From Blautia massiliensis (ex Durand et al. 2017) (GTDB lineage Bacteria; Bacillota; Clostridia; Lachnospirales; Lachnospiraceae): a DNA stretch of 64,000 nt. Where the stretch lies: contig NZ_LN913006.1 of the NCBI RefSeq assembly GCF_001487165.1, positions 592,545 to 656,544 of the forward strand, given 5' to 3'. The notes beneath the pieces were generated by a model. The model was not told the DNA's origin. It did no database searches and saw only the letters and a program-made list of their open reading frames with translations. A program made the position numbers and the translations under genes. Of the stretch, positions 26,727-35,000 are shown piece by piece (the first letter of the stretch is position 1; every line of letters starts with the position of its first letter).

Positions 26727-27182
26727 TTAACCGTGATGGCTAACCGGGGAGATATTGAGGATAGATGTTCGCTGATAATAGGTATTTATGATATCCTGTA
26801 AAGTAATCATATTCATTTTTTCTTCAGCAGTTTTTTGGATTTCATTATAGAATTCCTGTAAAGACAACTGAATATTAATGCCAACGCCGCAATCAGGGTT
26901 GGTATGAGTATCTAAATGAAGCAGCGGCTTCTCACCTTCAACTGCTTTATAAATATCCAGCAATGTAATCTGATCTGCTGGTTTTGAAAGAGAAGGACGG
27001 GCATGTCCGGCTACACTGGTCATAAGTCCGGCTTTTTTTAGTTTTAACATAAGCTGGCGTACAAAGCCGGGATTTGTATGGACACTTTCTGCAATTGAGG
27101 CACTGGAGAGAGATTTTTCCTGGTTGATAGCAATCAGAACCATCACATGAACAGTATCGCTTAATTTTGTTGAATATTTCAT
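26727..27182 (-). CDS. Rrf2-family transcriptional regulator
   Basis: A 151-residue winged-helix regulator. 'MKYSTKLSDTVHVMVLIA' and 'SSASIAESVHTNPGFVRQLMLKL' are the Rrf2 N-terminal helices, and the wing follows. Only one cysteine (in 'NPDCGVG') is found where Fe-S Rrf2 proteins such as IscR have three, so a cluster-independent or heterodimer-type role is likely. AGGAG precedes the ATG. It is divergent from the DUF3786 gene, across a promoter/operator module that recurs before cooC (28805-28886). It may control that module, but the TetR protein is an equal candidate. Confidence 0.88.
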   Translation of the reverse strand: MKYSTKLSDTVHVMVLIAINQEKSLSSASIAESVHTNPGFVRQLMLKLKKAGLMTSVAGHARPSLSKPADQITLLDIYKAVEGEKPLLHLDTHTNPDCGVGINIQLSLQEFYNEIQKTAEEKMNMITLQDIINTYYQRTSILNISPVSHHG

Positions 27183-27270
27183 GATAAGAAACTCCTTATA
27201 GTATGATATAATGATTTTTTTTCACATTTTTGAGACAAAAATATTTCTGGTTTGTCTAAAACATTTCAAG

Positions 27271-27380
27271 TTCTCAACAGTTCTTTTCAATGTGTTGAGA
27301 AACTGTGCATATTTATTATTTTGATGATTGTAAATAATATAATTACAACTATAATGAAATTTAAAGGAAAAGTCAACACA
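27271..27380 (+). promoter_or_regulatory. Promoter/operator module copy 1 (before the DUF3786 gene)
   Basis: CTCAACA (27273-27279) and TGTTGAG (27293-27299) form an inverted repeat, extended to 9-bp arms. Exactly 28 bp later stands TTGTAA (27328-27333), a 16-bp spacer and TATAAT (27350-27355), then ATTTAAAGGAAAAGTCAACA. The same arrangement occurs at 28805-28910. Confidence 0.65.
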
Positions 27381-27409
27381 GTAATGAAACTTACGGAGGA
27401 GTGTATAAT

Positions 27410-27534
27410 ATGCTGATCGTAGACAAATCTATGAAACTATGACTGAGGTAATGAGTTTTGTCCAGGAATGGATAAAAGAGAATCCGGACAAAGTTAGATT
27501 TATGAGAACACCAAAATCCTTGTATAAACATTGA
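27410..27534 (+). pseudogene. Frameshifted small gene remnant, unknown
   Basis: GGAGGA precedes an ATG at 27410 that yields only ten codons. In a neighbouring frame the DNA reads 'ADRRQIYETMTEVMSFVQEW' then 'IKENPDKVRFMRTPKSLYKH' to a stop at 27534. A one-base loss near the start would explain both. I do not recognise the family. Confidence 0.4.
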
Positions 27535-27573
27535 TTATTACATGATACTATAAATGTTCACAAAGGAGAGCTT

Positions 27574-28200
27574 ATGGAATACAAAAATCAAACAGAAAAT
27601 CGTGCATTTCAGGAAATGTTGCAGGCAGCAGTAAAACGGCTGCAAAATCGTTCCGGAGAGGATCTTGCTGCAAAAAGTGGGGCTGTTTTTCATAGCAGTC
27701 GAAATGTGCTTGAAGTACTGAGTTTTTATGAAACGATTGAAATTCAACTCCCTGAGTTTCGTATTAACTCAAACATGGACGAATGGCATTATCTGACATT
27801 GCTGCATTATCTGGATATGGCGGATGGAACAGAAGGTTCACAGAAGCTCATTACTTTTGGTAACCTGAAAGATGGAATGATTCGAGGAACCAAGTTTGAC
27901 CGGACTGCAGAGCAGAAACTGGAAAAGCTTTTGCAGGATAAAGATCCTGAGAAAATTCAGAAAGCATGTAAAAACCTGGGTGCAGAATTCACAGAGACAA
28001 AGGCGGATCTGTGTGCTGTTTTTCCAGTTCTGCCAAGATATCCGGTAACTTTAAAGATATGGTTTGCAGATGAAGAATTTCCTGCATCTGGCAAAATATT
28101 TCTTCAGGATCATGCCGATCATTATCTGAGTGTAGAAGATGCGGTAACAGTTGGAGAAATTTTGCTGCAAAAATTATCGGAAGCATTTTCTTCCCTCTGA
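27574..28200 (+). CDS. DUF3786-domain protein
   Basis: A 208-residue soluble protein. The family marks of DUF3786 are in place: 'EWHYLTLLHYLDMADG' in the middle, 'CAVFPVLPRYPVTLKIWFAD' (~152) and 'DHADHYLSVEDAVTVGEILL' at the C-terminus. No catalytic motif is known. In anaerobes these proteins often lie near corrinoid or CO-dehydrogenase genes, which fits the CooC/MoxR/VWA genes that follow. AAGGAGAG precedes the ATG. The 3' end overlaps the convergent TetR gene by 79 bp. Confidence 0.82.
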   Translation: MEYKNQTENRAFQEMLQAAVKRLQNRSGEDLAAKSGAVFHSSRNVLEVLSFYETIEIQLPEFRINSNMDEWHYLTLLHYLDMADGTEGSQKLITFGNLKDGMIRGTKFDRTAEQKLEKLLQDKDPEKIQKACKNLGAEFTETKADLCAVFPVLPRYPVTLKIWFADEEFPASGKIFLQDHADHYLSVEDAVTVGEILLQKLSEAFSSL

Positions 28201-28769
28201 TCATGGATCAGAAAACTTTCCAGTCCGGCTTTGATAAATTTGTCAATTGTTGTCTGAATCTGTTTCCAGTCATTACAGTGATTGCGTAGCATCAGTCTGT
28301 TGATGGAAAGGCAGCCATTCATTTGAAAATAAAAAACCGATTCTGCCTGCTCAAAGGTCAGGAGGCTGTGTGACATAAGCCAGGTCACATAGCCTTCTTT
28401 TGTATTTTCTGCTAATTTTTCCAGAAGAATGGGGGCAATTGCATCATCCAGAAACAGTGCCCTGTATTGTGATTCCATCTGTATTTTCTGACAGAACGGA
28501 TAGGAACAGCTTTTTTGATTTAGACAGAATAAATGATCTACAGTTGTTAACATATCCTGAGTCATATCATTAAAAATATCTGATAATACATCATGGATAT
28601 CGTAGTAATGAAGATAAAAAGTGCCACGGTTGATTTCAGCATTTTTGCAGATCTCTGTAACTGTAATTTTCGTAAAACTCTTCTGCTTTAACAATTCTAA
28701 GAACGTATCTTTTATGGTTTGCCTGGTATAGCGGGTACGGCGATCTTGTTTTCTCGTTTTTTCTGACAT
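28122..28769 (-). CDS. TetR/AcrR-family transcriptional regulator
   Basis: A 215-residue protein with an N-terminal TetR helix-turn-helix ('TRQTIKDTFLELLKQKSFTK', then 'VTEICKNAEINRGTFYLHYY') and a divergent C-terminal ligand domain of the TetR_C_33 sort. AGGAG precedes the ATG. It is divergent from cooC; the intergenic stretch contains the CTCAACA/TGTTGAG inverted repeat, a plausible TetR operator, whose twin lies before DUF3786. The same regulator could then control both promoters. This is an inference. Confidence 0.87.
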   Translation of the reverse strand: MSEKTRKQDRRTRYTRQTIKDTFLELLKQKSFTKITVTEICKNAEINRGTFYLHYYDIHDVLSDIFNDMTQDMLTTVDHLFCLNQKSCSYPFCQKIQMESQYRALFLDDAIAPILLEKLAENTKEGYVTWLMSHSLLTFEQAESVFYFQMNGCLSINRLMLRNHCNDWKQIQTTIDKFIKAGLESFLIHDQREENASDNFCSKISPTVTASSTLR

Positions 28770-28804
28770 TATATACTCCTGTATTATTTGGTATCATATG
28801 ATTC

Positions 28805-28910
28805 CTCAACAATTTTTCTGATGTGTTGAGTAGCCATACAAATCTCACAGATTGATTATTGTAATTTATATAGTAACAACTATAATGAGATTTAAAGAAA
28901 AAGTCAACAG
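28805..28910 (+). promoter_or_regulatory. Promoter/operator module copy 2 (before cooC)
   Basis: CTCAACA (28805-28811), 12 bp, TGTTGAG (28824-28830), then 28 bp to TTGTAA (28859-28864), 16 bp, TATAAT (28881-28886), then ATTTAAAGAAAAAGTCAACA. The order, the 28-bp and 16-bp spacings and the initially transcribed sequence match copy 1. Confidence 0.65.
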
Positions 28911-28937
28911 ATTGTTCAGAATTTTAGGAGGAAAAAC

Positions 28938-29708
28938 ATGGGACATGTAATTGCTGTATCAGGAAAAGGCGGTGTAGGGAAAACAACCCTTTGTGGATTG
29001 TTGATTCAATATTTATGTGAAAATGGAAAACATCCGGTTTTAGCTGTAGATGCAGATGCAAATGCGAATTTGAATGAAGTGCTCGGCGTTGAACCGGAGA
29101 TTACACTCGGAGAACTGAGAGAAGAGATTGAACGTGCAGGAGTTGATCCACGGTATCAGATTCCGACAGGAATAACAAAACAGGCTTATCTGGAAATGCG
29201 TCTCTCCGATGCAATTGCAGAAGAAGATGATTATGATTTGATGGTAATGGGGCGAACCCAGGGACAGGGCTGCTATTGTTTTGTAAATGGTCTTGTGCAG
29301 ACCCAGGTTCAGAAACTGCAAAGCCATTATCCATATATTGTGGTTGATAACGAAGCAGGTATGGAACATATCAGCAGAGGAATCCTGCCAATGATGGAAG
29401 TTGCGATTCTTGTAAGTGACTGTTCAAGAAGAGGTGTTCAGGCGGCCGGACGTATTGCAAAGCTGATGAAGGAGTTAAACTTTAAACCACAGAAAACCGG
29501 ATTGATCGTGAATCGTGTTCCAGATGGAAAATTGGATGCCGGAACTCTGGAAGAAATCCGAAATCAGGGACTGGAACTGTTAGGGGTTGTACCACATGAT
29601 GACCAGGTATATCAGTATGACTGTGATGGAAAGCCGATCATACGGCTTCCGAAAGATTCTCCTGTAAGAAGTGCACTGGGAGAAATTGTAAAGAAGTTAG
29701 GATTGTGA
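28938..29708 (+). CDS. cooC: CooC-type nickel-insertion ATPase
   Basis: A 256-residue MinD/ParA-class ATPase of the CooC family, which loads nickel into CO dehydrogenase. The deviant Walker A 'GKGGVGKTTL' begins at residue 9, 'DADANANLNEVLG' (~38) is the switch region, and a Cys-Tyr-Cys motif occurs at residues 112-114, the place of the metal-binding CxC of characterised CooC1 proteins. 'PYIVVDNEAGMEHISRG' is also typical. AGGAGG precedes the ATG. No CO dehydrogenase gene lies in this window; the client may be elsewhere or different. Confidence 0.88.
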   Translation: MGHVIAVSGKGGVGKTTLCGLLIQYLCENGKHPVLAVDADANANLNEVLGVEPEITLGELREEIERAGVDPRYQIPTGITKQAYLEMRLSDAIAEEDDYDLMVMGRTQGQGCYCFVNGLVQTQVQKLQSHYPYIVVDNEAGMEHISRGILPMMEVAILVSDCSRRGVQAAGRIAKLMKELNFKPQKTGLIVNRVPDGKLDAGTLEEIRNQGLELLGVVPHDDQVYQYDCDGKPIIRLPKDSPVRSALGEIVKKLGL

Positions 29709-29880
29709 GCTGGAGGATTGAAAGTTTGAAGATTGAGTAAACAGAAATATTATCTGATTTGGTATAACCAATTGCAAAGAAAGGAAAATCCTCAAGAGAA
29801 ATCATTGGACAGAAATAGAAAAATATTTAGAAGACCAGAAGATAGCGCAGGAACTGATTGGAGAACTGAGAGATTTTCAC

Positions 29881-30726
29881 ATGCGTTATGAGGTAAAGGA
29901 TCAGGTAAAGGAACGAGTAGAAAAACCGGATATCCTATTTTATGGGAAAAAGATTCTGGAAATGTCAATAGCAGCGCTTCTTCAGGGAGATAACCTGTTA
30001 CTTTCCGGTGCGAAAGCTACAGGAAAAAATGTACTATGCGAGACACTGGCATGGATATTCGGAAGACCGGAATACGACATTTCTTTTCATGTAAATACAG
30101 ACAGTGCCGATCTGATCGGAACGGATACCTTTATAAATAATGAGGTTCGTCTTCGGAAAGGCCCCATCTACCAATGCGCGGAATTTGGAGGATTTGGAAT
30201 CCTGGACGAAATCAATATGGCAAAAAATGATGCGGTTTCTGTATTGCATGCCACACTGGATCATAGGCGCAGAATCGATATTCCAGGATATAACAGAATT
30301 TTACTTCATCCGGCAACACGATTTATCGGCACGATGAATTATGGTTACGCAGGTACCAGAGAGCTAAATGAAGCATTGGTTTCAAGGTTTATGGTAATTG
30401 ATATGCCTGAAATGGATGAGGATAGTGTCCTTTTTGTATTAAGACAACATTTTCCAGATGGGAAAAAAAGTGCACTGAAAGCATTTGCAGGACTGTTTCT
30501 GGATTTGCAGATCAAAGCTTATCATGGAGAAATCTCAACAAAATCTCTTGACCTGAGAGGATTGGTTTCTGCTGTAAAAGCAACAAGAAGCGGACTTTCT
30601 CCAATTGATGCAATCCAGATGGGGATCATAAATAAAAGTTTTGATGTATTTGAAAAAGAGATCGTAGAAGATGTGGTTTCTACCAGAATCCCATCTTCCT
30701 GGACCGGAAAAGATATATGGGGGTAA
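29881..30726 (+). CDS. MoxR-family AAA+ ATPase (NorQ/CbbQ type)
   Basis: A 281-residue AAA+ ATPase. Walker A is 'GAKATGKN' (residues 43-50), Walker B 'GFGILDEIN' (~104-112), sensor 1 'FIGTMNYGYAGTRELNEAL' and the arginine 'VSRF'. NorQ/CbbQ proteins work with a VWA partner (here the next gene, 6 bp on) to insert or activate metal centres in enzymes. The frame is open and protein-like upstream of the ATG to 29758 ('TEIEKYLEDQKIAQELIGEL') and the ATG has only a weak ribosome site, so translation may begin earlier at a non-ATG codon. Confidence 0.87.
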   Translation: MRYEVKDQVKERVEKPDILFYGKKILEMSIAALLQGDNLLLSGAKATGKNVLCETLAWIFGRPEYDISFHVNTDSADLIGTDTFINNEVRLRKGPIYQCAEFGGFGILDEINMAKNDAVSVLHATLDHRRRIDIPGYNRILLHPATRFIGTMNYGYAGTRELNEALVSRFMVIDMPEMDEDSVLFVLRQHFPDGKKSALKAFAGLFLDLQIKAYHGEISTKSLDLRGLVSAVKATRSGLSPIDAIQMGIINKSFDVFEKEIVEDVVSTRIPSSWTGKDIWG

Positions 30727-30732
30727 GCTTGT

Positions 30733-32550
30733 ATGGAGGATGTCAGATGGCCGGCGGAACAACTGGAAGAACATCGTCTGGAGATCAGTAATCGTATCAG
30801 AAATCTTTTTTGGACAGTCAGTGGTGATTATGATATGGAATTTGAACCGGATACAGAAAAATATGTTTATTCAAAACAAACGGTTCTGTATGAGGCAGTG
30901 AAGCAGGGTGCCTTTGCACGATATTTTGATCAGAAGAAACTTGGCATGTATTTGATGAAAAAATTACATTTTTCTGCTGGAGAAGATATGCTTTTGCCTC
31001 TTGCCGGATTATGCATGGATGCTGCAGTGAATCGGTTTATCATTCGAGAACGTTTGGGAACAAAGGAAATCAGAGAACAGGCGTTCAGAAAATTGGAAAA
31101 GGCCGAGGAAGAGCAGGTATCAGACAAAGCTGGAACAGACCTGATTCACAGGATTAGGCTTCTGTATATAAGGCATGTTCTGGAGAACACAGACGATGAG
31201 GGAATGGATCCACAGGCAGAGATTGCATTGTACAAGATTCTTTCTCTGAAGGATGCGGAAAATACGGAAGAGGTCATAAACGTGATAGATGAGATTTATA
31301 ATCATGTTCTGGATCCCTCTTTTGAAAAAAGGAATGGAAATCTGGAGAAGATTTTGAATTTACCGGATATGGCATTGGCCAATGATGCGTGGCAGGAATG
31401 CATGACGGATGAACAGATGGAGGACATCATTCAAAAATATCTTTCTAATCTCAAAAAAAAGATGATGAGTCTGGATATCAGAAACAAAAAGAAAAAAAGA
31501 TCTTATTTTTCTCCGGAAAAAGAAGAAGTTCCGGAAAGCCCGGAGAATATAAATCCACAGGCAGTGCGACGGATACGGGAATATGTGGAACTGAATTACG
31601 GAAAATCGTATCTAAGTGAATCGGAGCAGGCCAGAGTCAACCGGAAATTTTGTACAGGAATCCACAAAAACTGTATCCTGTATCTTACAGATGGAATTTT
31701 ACAGAACCCTGTGATAAAAAATAATCAATACCGTTTTTCTCAGCTGCAGTTTGAAAAAAATAAAGCCTATTATGGAAATAATCACTGGATCATCAAAAGA
31801 AATATTTCTGAGTTGGCAGAGTCACTGAAACGGGCATTTATAATCCGAAAGGATGATTTTGTCAGCAGATCTGATGCGGGGCAGCTTGTTCCTGAAAGGT
31901 TATGGAAAATTGGAAGAACAGACGATGACAAGTTATTTAATAGAAAAAAGAGATCAGAAGATTCTGAGTTTGTAATAGACGTCCTGATTGATTCCAGTGG
32001 TTCTCAAGCTGGCAGACAGGCTCAGGTAGCGGCGCAGGGATATATTATCAGTGAAGCATTAAGCCAGGCAGGAATTCCTCATCGGGTGACAGGATACTGT
32101 GCTTTCTGGGGATATACAGTACTTCAGAGATTTCGGGATTATGAAGATCCAAGGGAAACAAATGAAAGAATCTTTCAATTTCGGGCATATGCCAATAACA
32201 GAGATGGGCTTGCCCTGAAAACCGTTTGTTCTTCTCTCATGGAGCGACCGGAAAAAAATAAGATTTTAATCGTATTAAGTGATGGAAAACCATGTGATAT
32301 GAGCATACAACGACCAGGAACCCGCCAGCCCAAGATCTATGATGGAGAAGGAGCTGTGAAAGATACTGCATATGAGGTACGTCGGGCCAGAAATCAGGGA
32401 ATTTTCGTAATTGGTATTTTTGTAGGGAATGAAGAAGAACTCTCCGTGGAAAAGAGAATCTATGGAAAAGACTTTGCCTATATTCGTAATATCAGCAATT
32501 TTTCCCGTATGGTAGGAACTTTTTTGCGAAGACAAATTGATATGGAATGA
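30733..32550 (+). CDS. VWA-domain protein (NorD/CbbO-like partner of the MoxR ATPase)
   Basis: A 605-residue protein. The N-terminal two thirds are helical and poorly conserved. The C-terminal von Willebrand A domain carries an intact MIDAS: 'DVLIDSSGSQAGRQ' (~416-429), 'CAFWGYTVLQRF' and 'ILIVLSDGKPCDMS' (~510). Pairs of MoxR ATPase and VWA protein act as metal-centre chaperones (NorQD for nitric oxide reductase, CbbQO for Rubisco, CoxDE for aerobic CO dehydrogenase). Start codon is TTG or ATG within a few codons; 30733 ATG is used here. No membrane segment is seen. The client enzyme is unknown. Confidence 0.85.
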   Translation: MEDVRWPAEQLEEHRLEISNRIRNLFWTVSGDYDMEFEPDTEKYVYSKQTVLYEAVKQGAFARYFDQKKLGMYLMKKLHFSAGEDMLLPLAGLCMDAAVNRFIIRERLGTKEIREQAFRKLEKAEEEQVSDKAGTDLIHRIRLLYIRHVLENTDDEGMDPQAEIALYKILSLKDAENTEEVINVIDEIYNHVLDPSFEKRNGNLEKILNLPDMALANDAWQECMTDEQMEDIIQKYLSNLKKKMMSLDIRNKKKKRSYFSPEKEEVPESPENINPQAVRRIREYVELNYGKSYLSESEQARVNRKFCTGIHKNCILYLTDGILQNPVIKNNQYRFSQLQFEKNKAYYGNNHWIIKRNISELAESLKRAFIIRKDDFVSRSDAGQLVPERLWKIGRTDDDKLFNRKKRSEDSEFVIDVLIDSSGSQAGRQAQVAAQGYIISEALSQAGIPHRVTGYCAFWGYTVLQRFRDYEDPRETNERIFQFRAYANNRDGLALKTVCSSLMERPEKNKILIVLSDGKPCDMSIQRPGTRQPKIYDGEGAVKDTAYEVRRARNQGIFVIGIFVGNEEELSVEKRIYGKDFAYIRNISNFSRMVGTFLRRQIDME

Positions 32551-32566
32551 AAATGGAGGAATCACT

Positions 32567-32761
32567 ATGGGTAAAATTGGATTTGCCAATTGCCAGGATG
32601 TAAGAAATCAGAAAAAGATACGGGAATTAGATTGTCCACGCTGTCATGAACCGGGAGGTATTGAAGCCTTTGTGAAAGACGGGATACTTGCAGAGGATGG
32701 AGTATGTGATAACTGCGGATATATTCTTCCAGAAGGAACAGAACTGGAGGAAGTGGAGTAA
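32567..32761 (+). CDS. Small zinc-ribbon protein in the maturation cassette
   Basis: A 64-residue protein with two CxxC knuckles ('LDCPRCHEPGG' and 'GVCDNCGYIL') that should bind one zinc or iron. GGAGG lies 6 bases before the ATG. It follows the VWA gene by 16 bp and precedes the second CooC gene by 22 bp, so it is part of the same transcription unit. A metal-carrier or scaffold role for the MoxR/VWA machine is an inference from context only. Confidence 0.8.
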   Translation: MGKIGFANCQDVRNQKKIRELDCPRCHEPGGIEAFVKDGILAEDGVCDNCGYILPEGTELEEVE

Positions 32762-32783
32762 GAAGCATTTAAGGAGACAACAG

Positions 32784-33131
32784 ATGAAAATTGCTGTAAC
32801 TGGAAAAGGCGGAGTAGGGAAAACCACGATATCTGCAGTATTAGCACGGCTGTATGCAGAAGAAGGGAAAAAAGTATTTGCTGTAGATGTGGATCCAGAT
32901 GCAAATCTTGGACTTGCACTGGGTTTTTCAGAGGAAGAACTGGAGAGTATTACGCCTATCAGTAAAATGAGAAGGTTGATCGAGGAGAGAACAGGTGCAG
33001 ATAAAAGTAATACTTTTTATAAAGTCAATCCAAAAGTGGATGATATTCCTGAAATTTACGGAAAAGAAAATAATGGTGTTCGACTTCTGGTTCTGGGAAC
33101 TGGTCCTATGTCAAGATTTAGTACAAGTTAA
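32784..33131 (+). pseudogene. Second CooC-type ATPase, truncated
   Basis: Residues 1-105 or so match CooC proteins: 'AVTGKGGVGKTTISAVLARL', 'AVDVDPDANLGLALGF', 'ISKMRRLIEERTGA', 'PEIYGKENNGVRLLVLG'. The frame then leaves the family ('TGPMSRFSTS') and stops at 115 residues instead of about 255, just before the CxC metal site. The following 130 bp encode nothing recognisable. AAGGAG precedes the ATG. It is probably a pseudogene cut by a deletion; the full cassette would have had two CooC paralogues. Confidence 0.8.
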
Positions 33132-33263
33132 AAAAACAAAATATCTGCTGTTGGAGCAAACTCATTATACATCAGAAAGCCCTGTACGATATTTTTTTAT
33201 GAAAAAGTTGTAAAGTGGTGTAAAGATTAATGATCTTTGTATTGGCACCGAAAATATATTTAT

Positions 33264-33314
33264 TTCTCCGCGGCTTTTCTTCCAGGATGTGAGAGTGCCG
33301 CGGAGAATTTTTTG
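33264..33314. terminator. Strong bidirectional terminator
   Basis: TTCTCCGCGGC (33264-33274) pairs perfectly with GCCGCGGAGAA (33297-33307), followed by T6. It separates the maturation cassette from the convergent permease gene. Confidence 0.85.
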
Positions 33315-33357
33315 CGAAGAAAGAATTGCTATAGCTTTTGTAATTCCGGGAAAACCT

Positions 33358-34506
33358 TTATCTAAGAAAAAAATACAATATTAACATGAATATCATGAAT
33401 ATAATATTGGAGGCTGTGAATATTCCCAAATACTTCCCTCTCAGATTCCTGTTTTCTTTTGCAATATATTTGAAACTTATCAGGCTTGCCATGGATGCAA
33501 TCAGAGTGCCGAGACCTCCAATATTGGTTCCGACAATTAAAGCCCGGCAATTATCTGTAAAGCCGGATAAAAGAAGCGCAGCGGGAACATTGCTCATAAT
33601 CTGACTGGCAAGAACAGCAGTAAGTGTTTCCCTTCCTGCCATGATTCTTTCCAGAAAACTGCTGAATTGCGGAATCCTTCCAAGGTTGTCGATAAAAATA
33701 AATAATGCGATAAAGGTGGCAAGCAGGGAGTAATCCACCCTGCTTATATTTTCCCTGTTTCTTAGCAGCATATATATAAGAACCAATACAAGAGGAATCT
33801 GGTATGGAATGATACGTGCAACAGTGAGCAGGCAGATTGTAAATAAGATCAGGTAAGCGGCCAGGTATTCCATGTTAAGTTCTTTTCTGTCAGAGAATCC
33901 CAAAAGAGTTTTATCTTTTTCGGAACCGCATACGTGAGGTGCTTTGGCAGCGGCTACCTGTATCCATATCAGAAGAAGGATAAGTGCTGTGGCGGAATAG
34001 GGAAGCATCAGGGTTATTAATTCTGCCGCGGACATCCCTGCTCTGGCATATAGATAAAGGTTCTGCGGATTTCCGATTGGTGTGAGCATGCTTCCGAGAT
34101 TAGCAGCGATTGTCTGCATGGCTACAATTTTAAGAAGCCAGTAATTGCCCAGTTCCTTTGGCAGTTTATGCACAATGATCAGTGCAAGAGGAACAAAAGT
34201 AATCAATGCCACATCATTGGTGATCACCATTGACAGGAAGAAACATAAGAGTACCAACAGCCTGATCACACCCACAGTTCCCGATGTTCCCATAAGCAAT
34301 TTTTTGGCAAGTATATCAAAAACACCAACAGCCTTCAAACCAGCTACAATTGCCATCAAACAGAAGAGGAGCCCGAGAGTCCTGAAATCGATATAAGTAA
34401 AATAAGCCTTATCCGGTCTGACCCAGAACATAGAAAGAAGCGCCAGGATCACTGCAATTGACAAAACGGTTTCTTTCCTGAAAAAAACATATAATTTTTG
34501 TAACAT
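33358..34506 (-). CDS. SLC13/ArsB-NhaD-type anion permease
   Basis: A 382-residue membrane protein with about eleven helices of the ion-transporter superfamily (DASS/ArsB/CitM-like). Family marks are 'VITNDVALITFVPLALII' (~95-112) and 'TPIGNPQNLYLYARAG' (~145), the two hairpin/substrate motifs of this fold, and 'IMSNVPAALLLSGF' in the second repeat. The start at 34506 has AGGAAA upstream; an open frame to 34551 lacks a ribosome site. The substrate could be a dicarboxylate, sulfate or other anion. Stand-alone gene. Confidence 0.87.
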   Translation of the reverse strand: MLQKLYVFFRKETVLSIAVILALLSMFWVRPDKAYFTYIDFRTLGLLFCLMAIVAGLKAVGVFDILAKKLLMGTSGTVGVIRLLVLLCFFLSMVITNDVALITFVPLALIIVHKLPKELGNYWLLKIVAMQTIAANLGSMLTPIGNPQNLYLYARAGMSAAELITLMLPYSATALILLLIWIQVAAAKAPHVCGSEKDKTLLGFSDRKELNMEYLAAYLILFTICLLTVARIIPYQIPLVLVLIYMLLRNRENISRVDYSLLATFIALFIFIDNLGRIPQFSSFLERIMAGRETLTAVLASQIMSNVPAALLLSGFTDNCRALIVGTNIGGLGTLIASMASLISFKYIAKENRNLRGKYLGIFTASNIIFMIFMLILYFFLR

Positions 34507-34728
34507 AATATTTCCTTTCCGGTCTGATACGACCGCGCATAAGTATATCACAGAAACATCCAGAAAAAAAGAATATCATTTTGTATTGTGGATTGTGTTT
34601 GCGATTACCGCCACATTCCTGTATAATAAAAATGTTATCAATGGCGACATCATTTCAAAAGTTCAGAATATGAAAGGAAAACGTTTTGGAAGAACTATAC
34701 AGAAAATATCAGGGAAAAACAATAAAAG

Positions 34729-35000
34729 ATGACTATGGGAAAAAATTCCAAGGAATTTATAGATTTTGCAAATGACATGAAAAATAGCATGAAAATTAAT
34801 GACGCAAAATATGGATTAAGGCTTATTACCTTTGAGACGGGGCATTACGATATGTGCGGATATTTTAAGGACAACGAAACAAAAAAAGTATGCATATTTT
34901 TCATTCCATGAATGCAGGAACCACCCCATAGATTTCGACATGATGAACTCTAAGGGATTTCTCGTCCGTTCTGCAAAAGGATTGAACGATTGCACTGGAG
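34729..35000 (+). pseudogene. Frameshifted gene remnant, unknown family
   Basis: The frame from 34729 ('MGKNSKEFIDFANDMKNSM', 'DMCGYFKDNETKK') breaks at an A7 run near 34885, and a neighbouring frame continues in a protein-like way ('YAYFSFHECRNHPIDFDMM', 'FLVRSAKGLNDCTGGYNN') before merging into the AraC fragment. A single-base slip in the A-run would join them. I do not recognise the product. Confidence 0.4.

Noticed and set aside
32995..33213. A 72-codon frame over the end of the second CooC
   Set aside because: Out of frame with the CooC homology and of biased composition; it looks like a shadow in decaying DNA.
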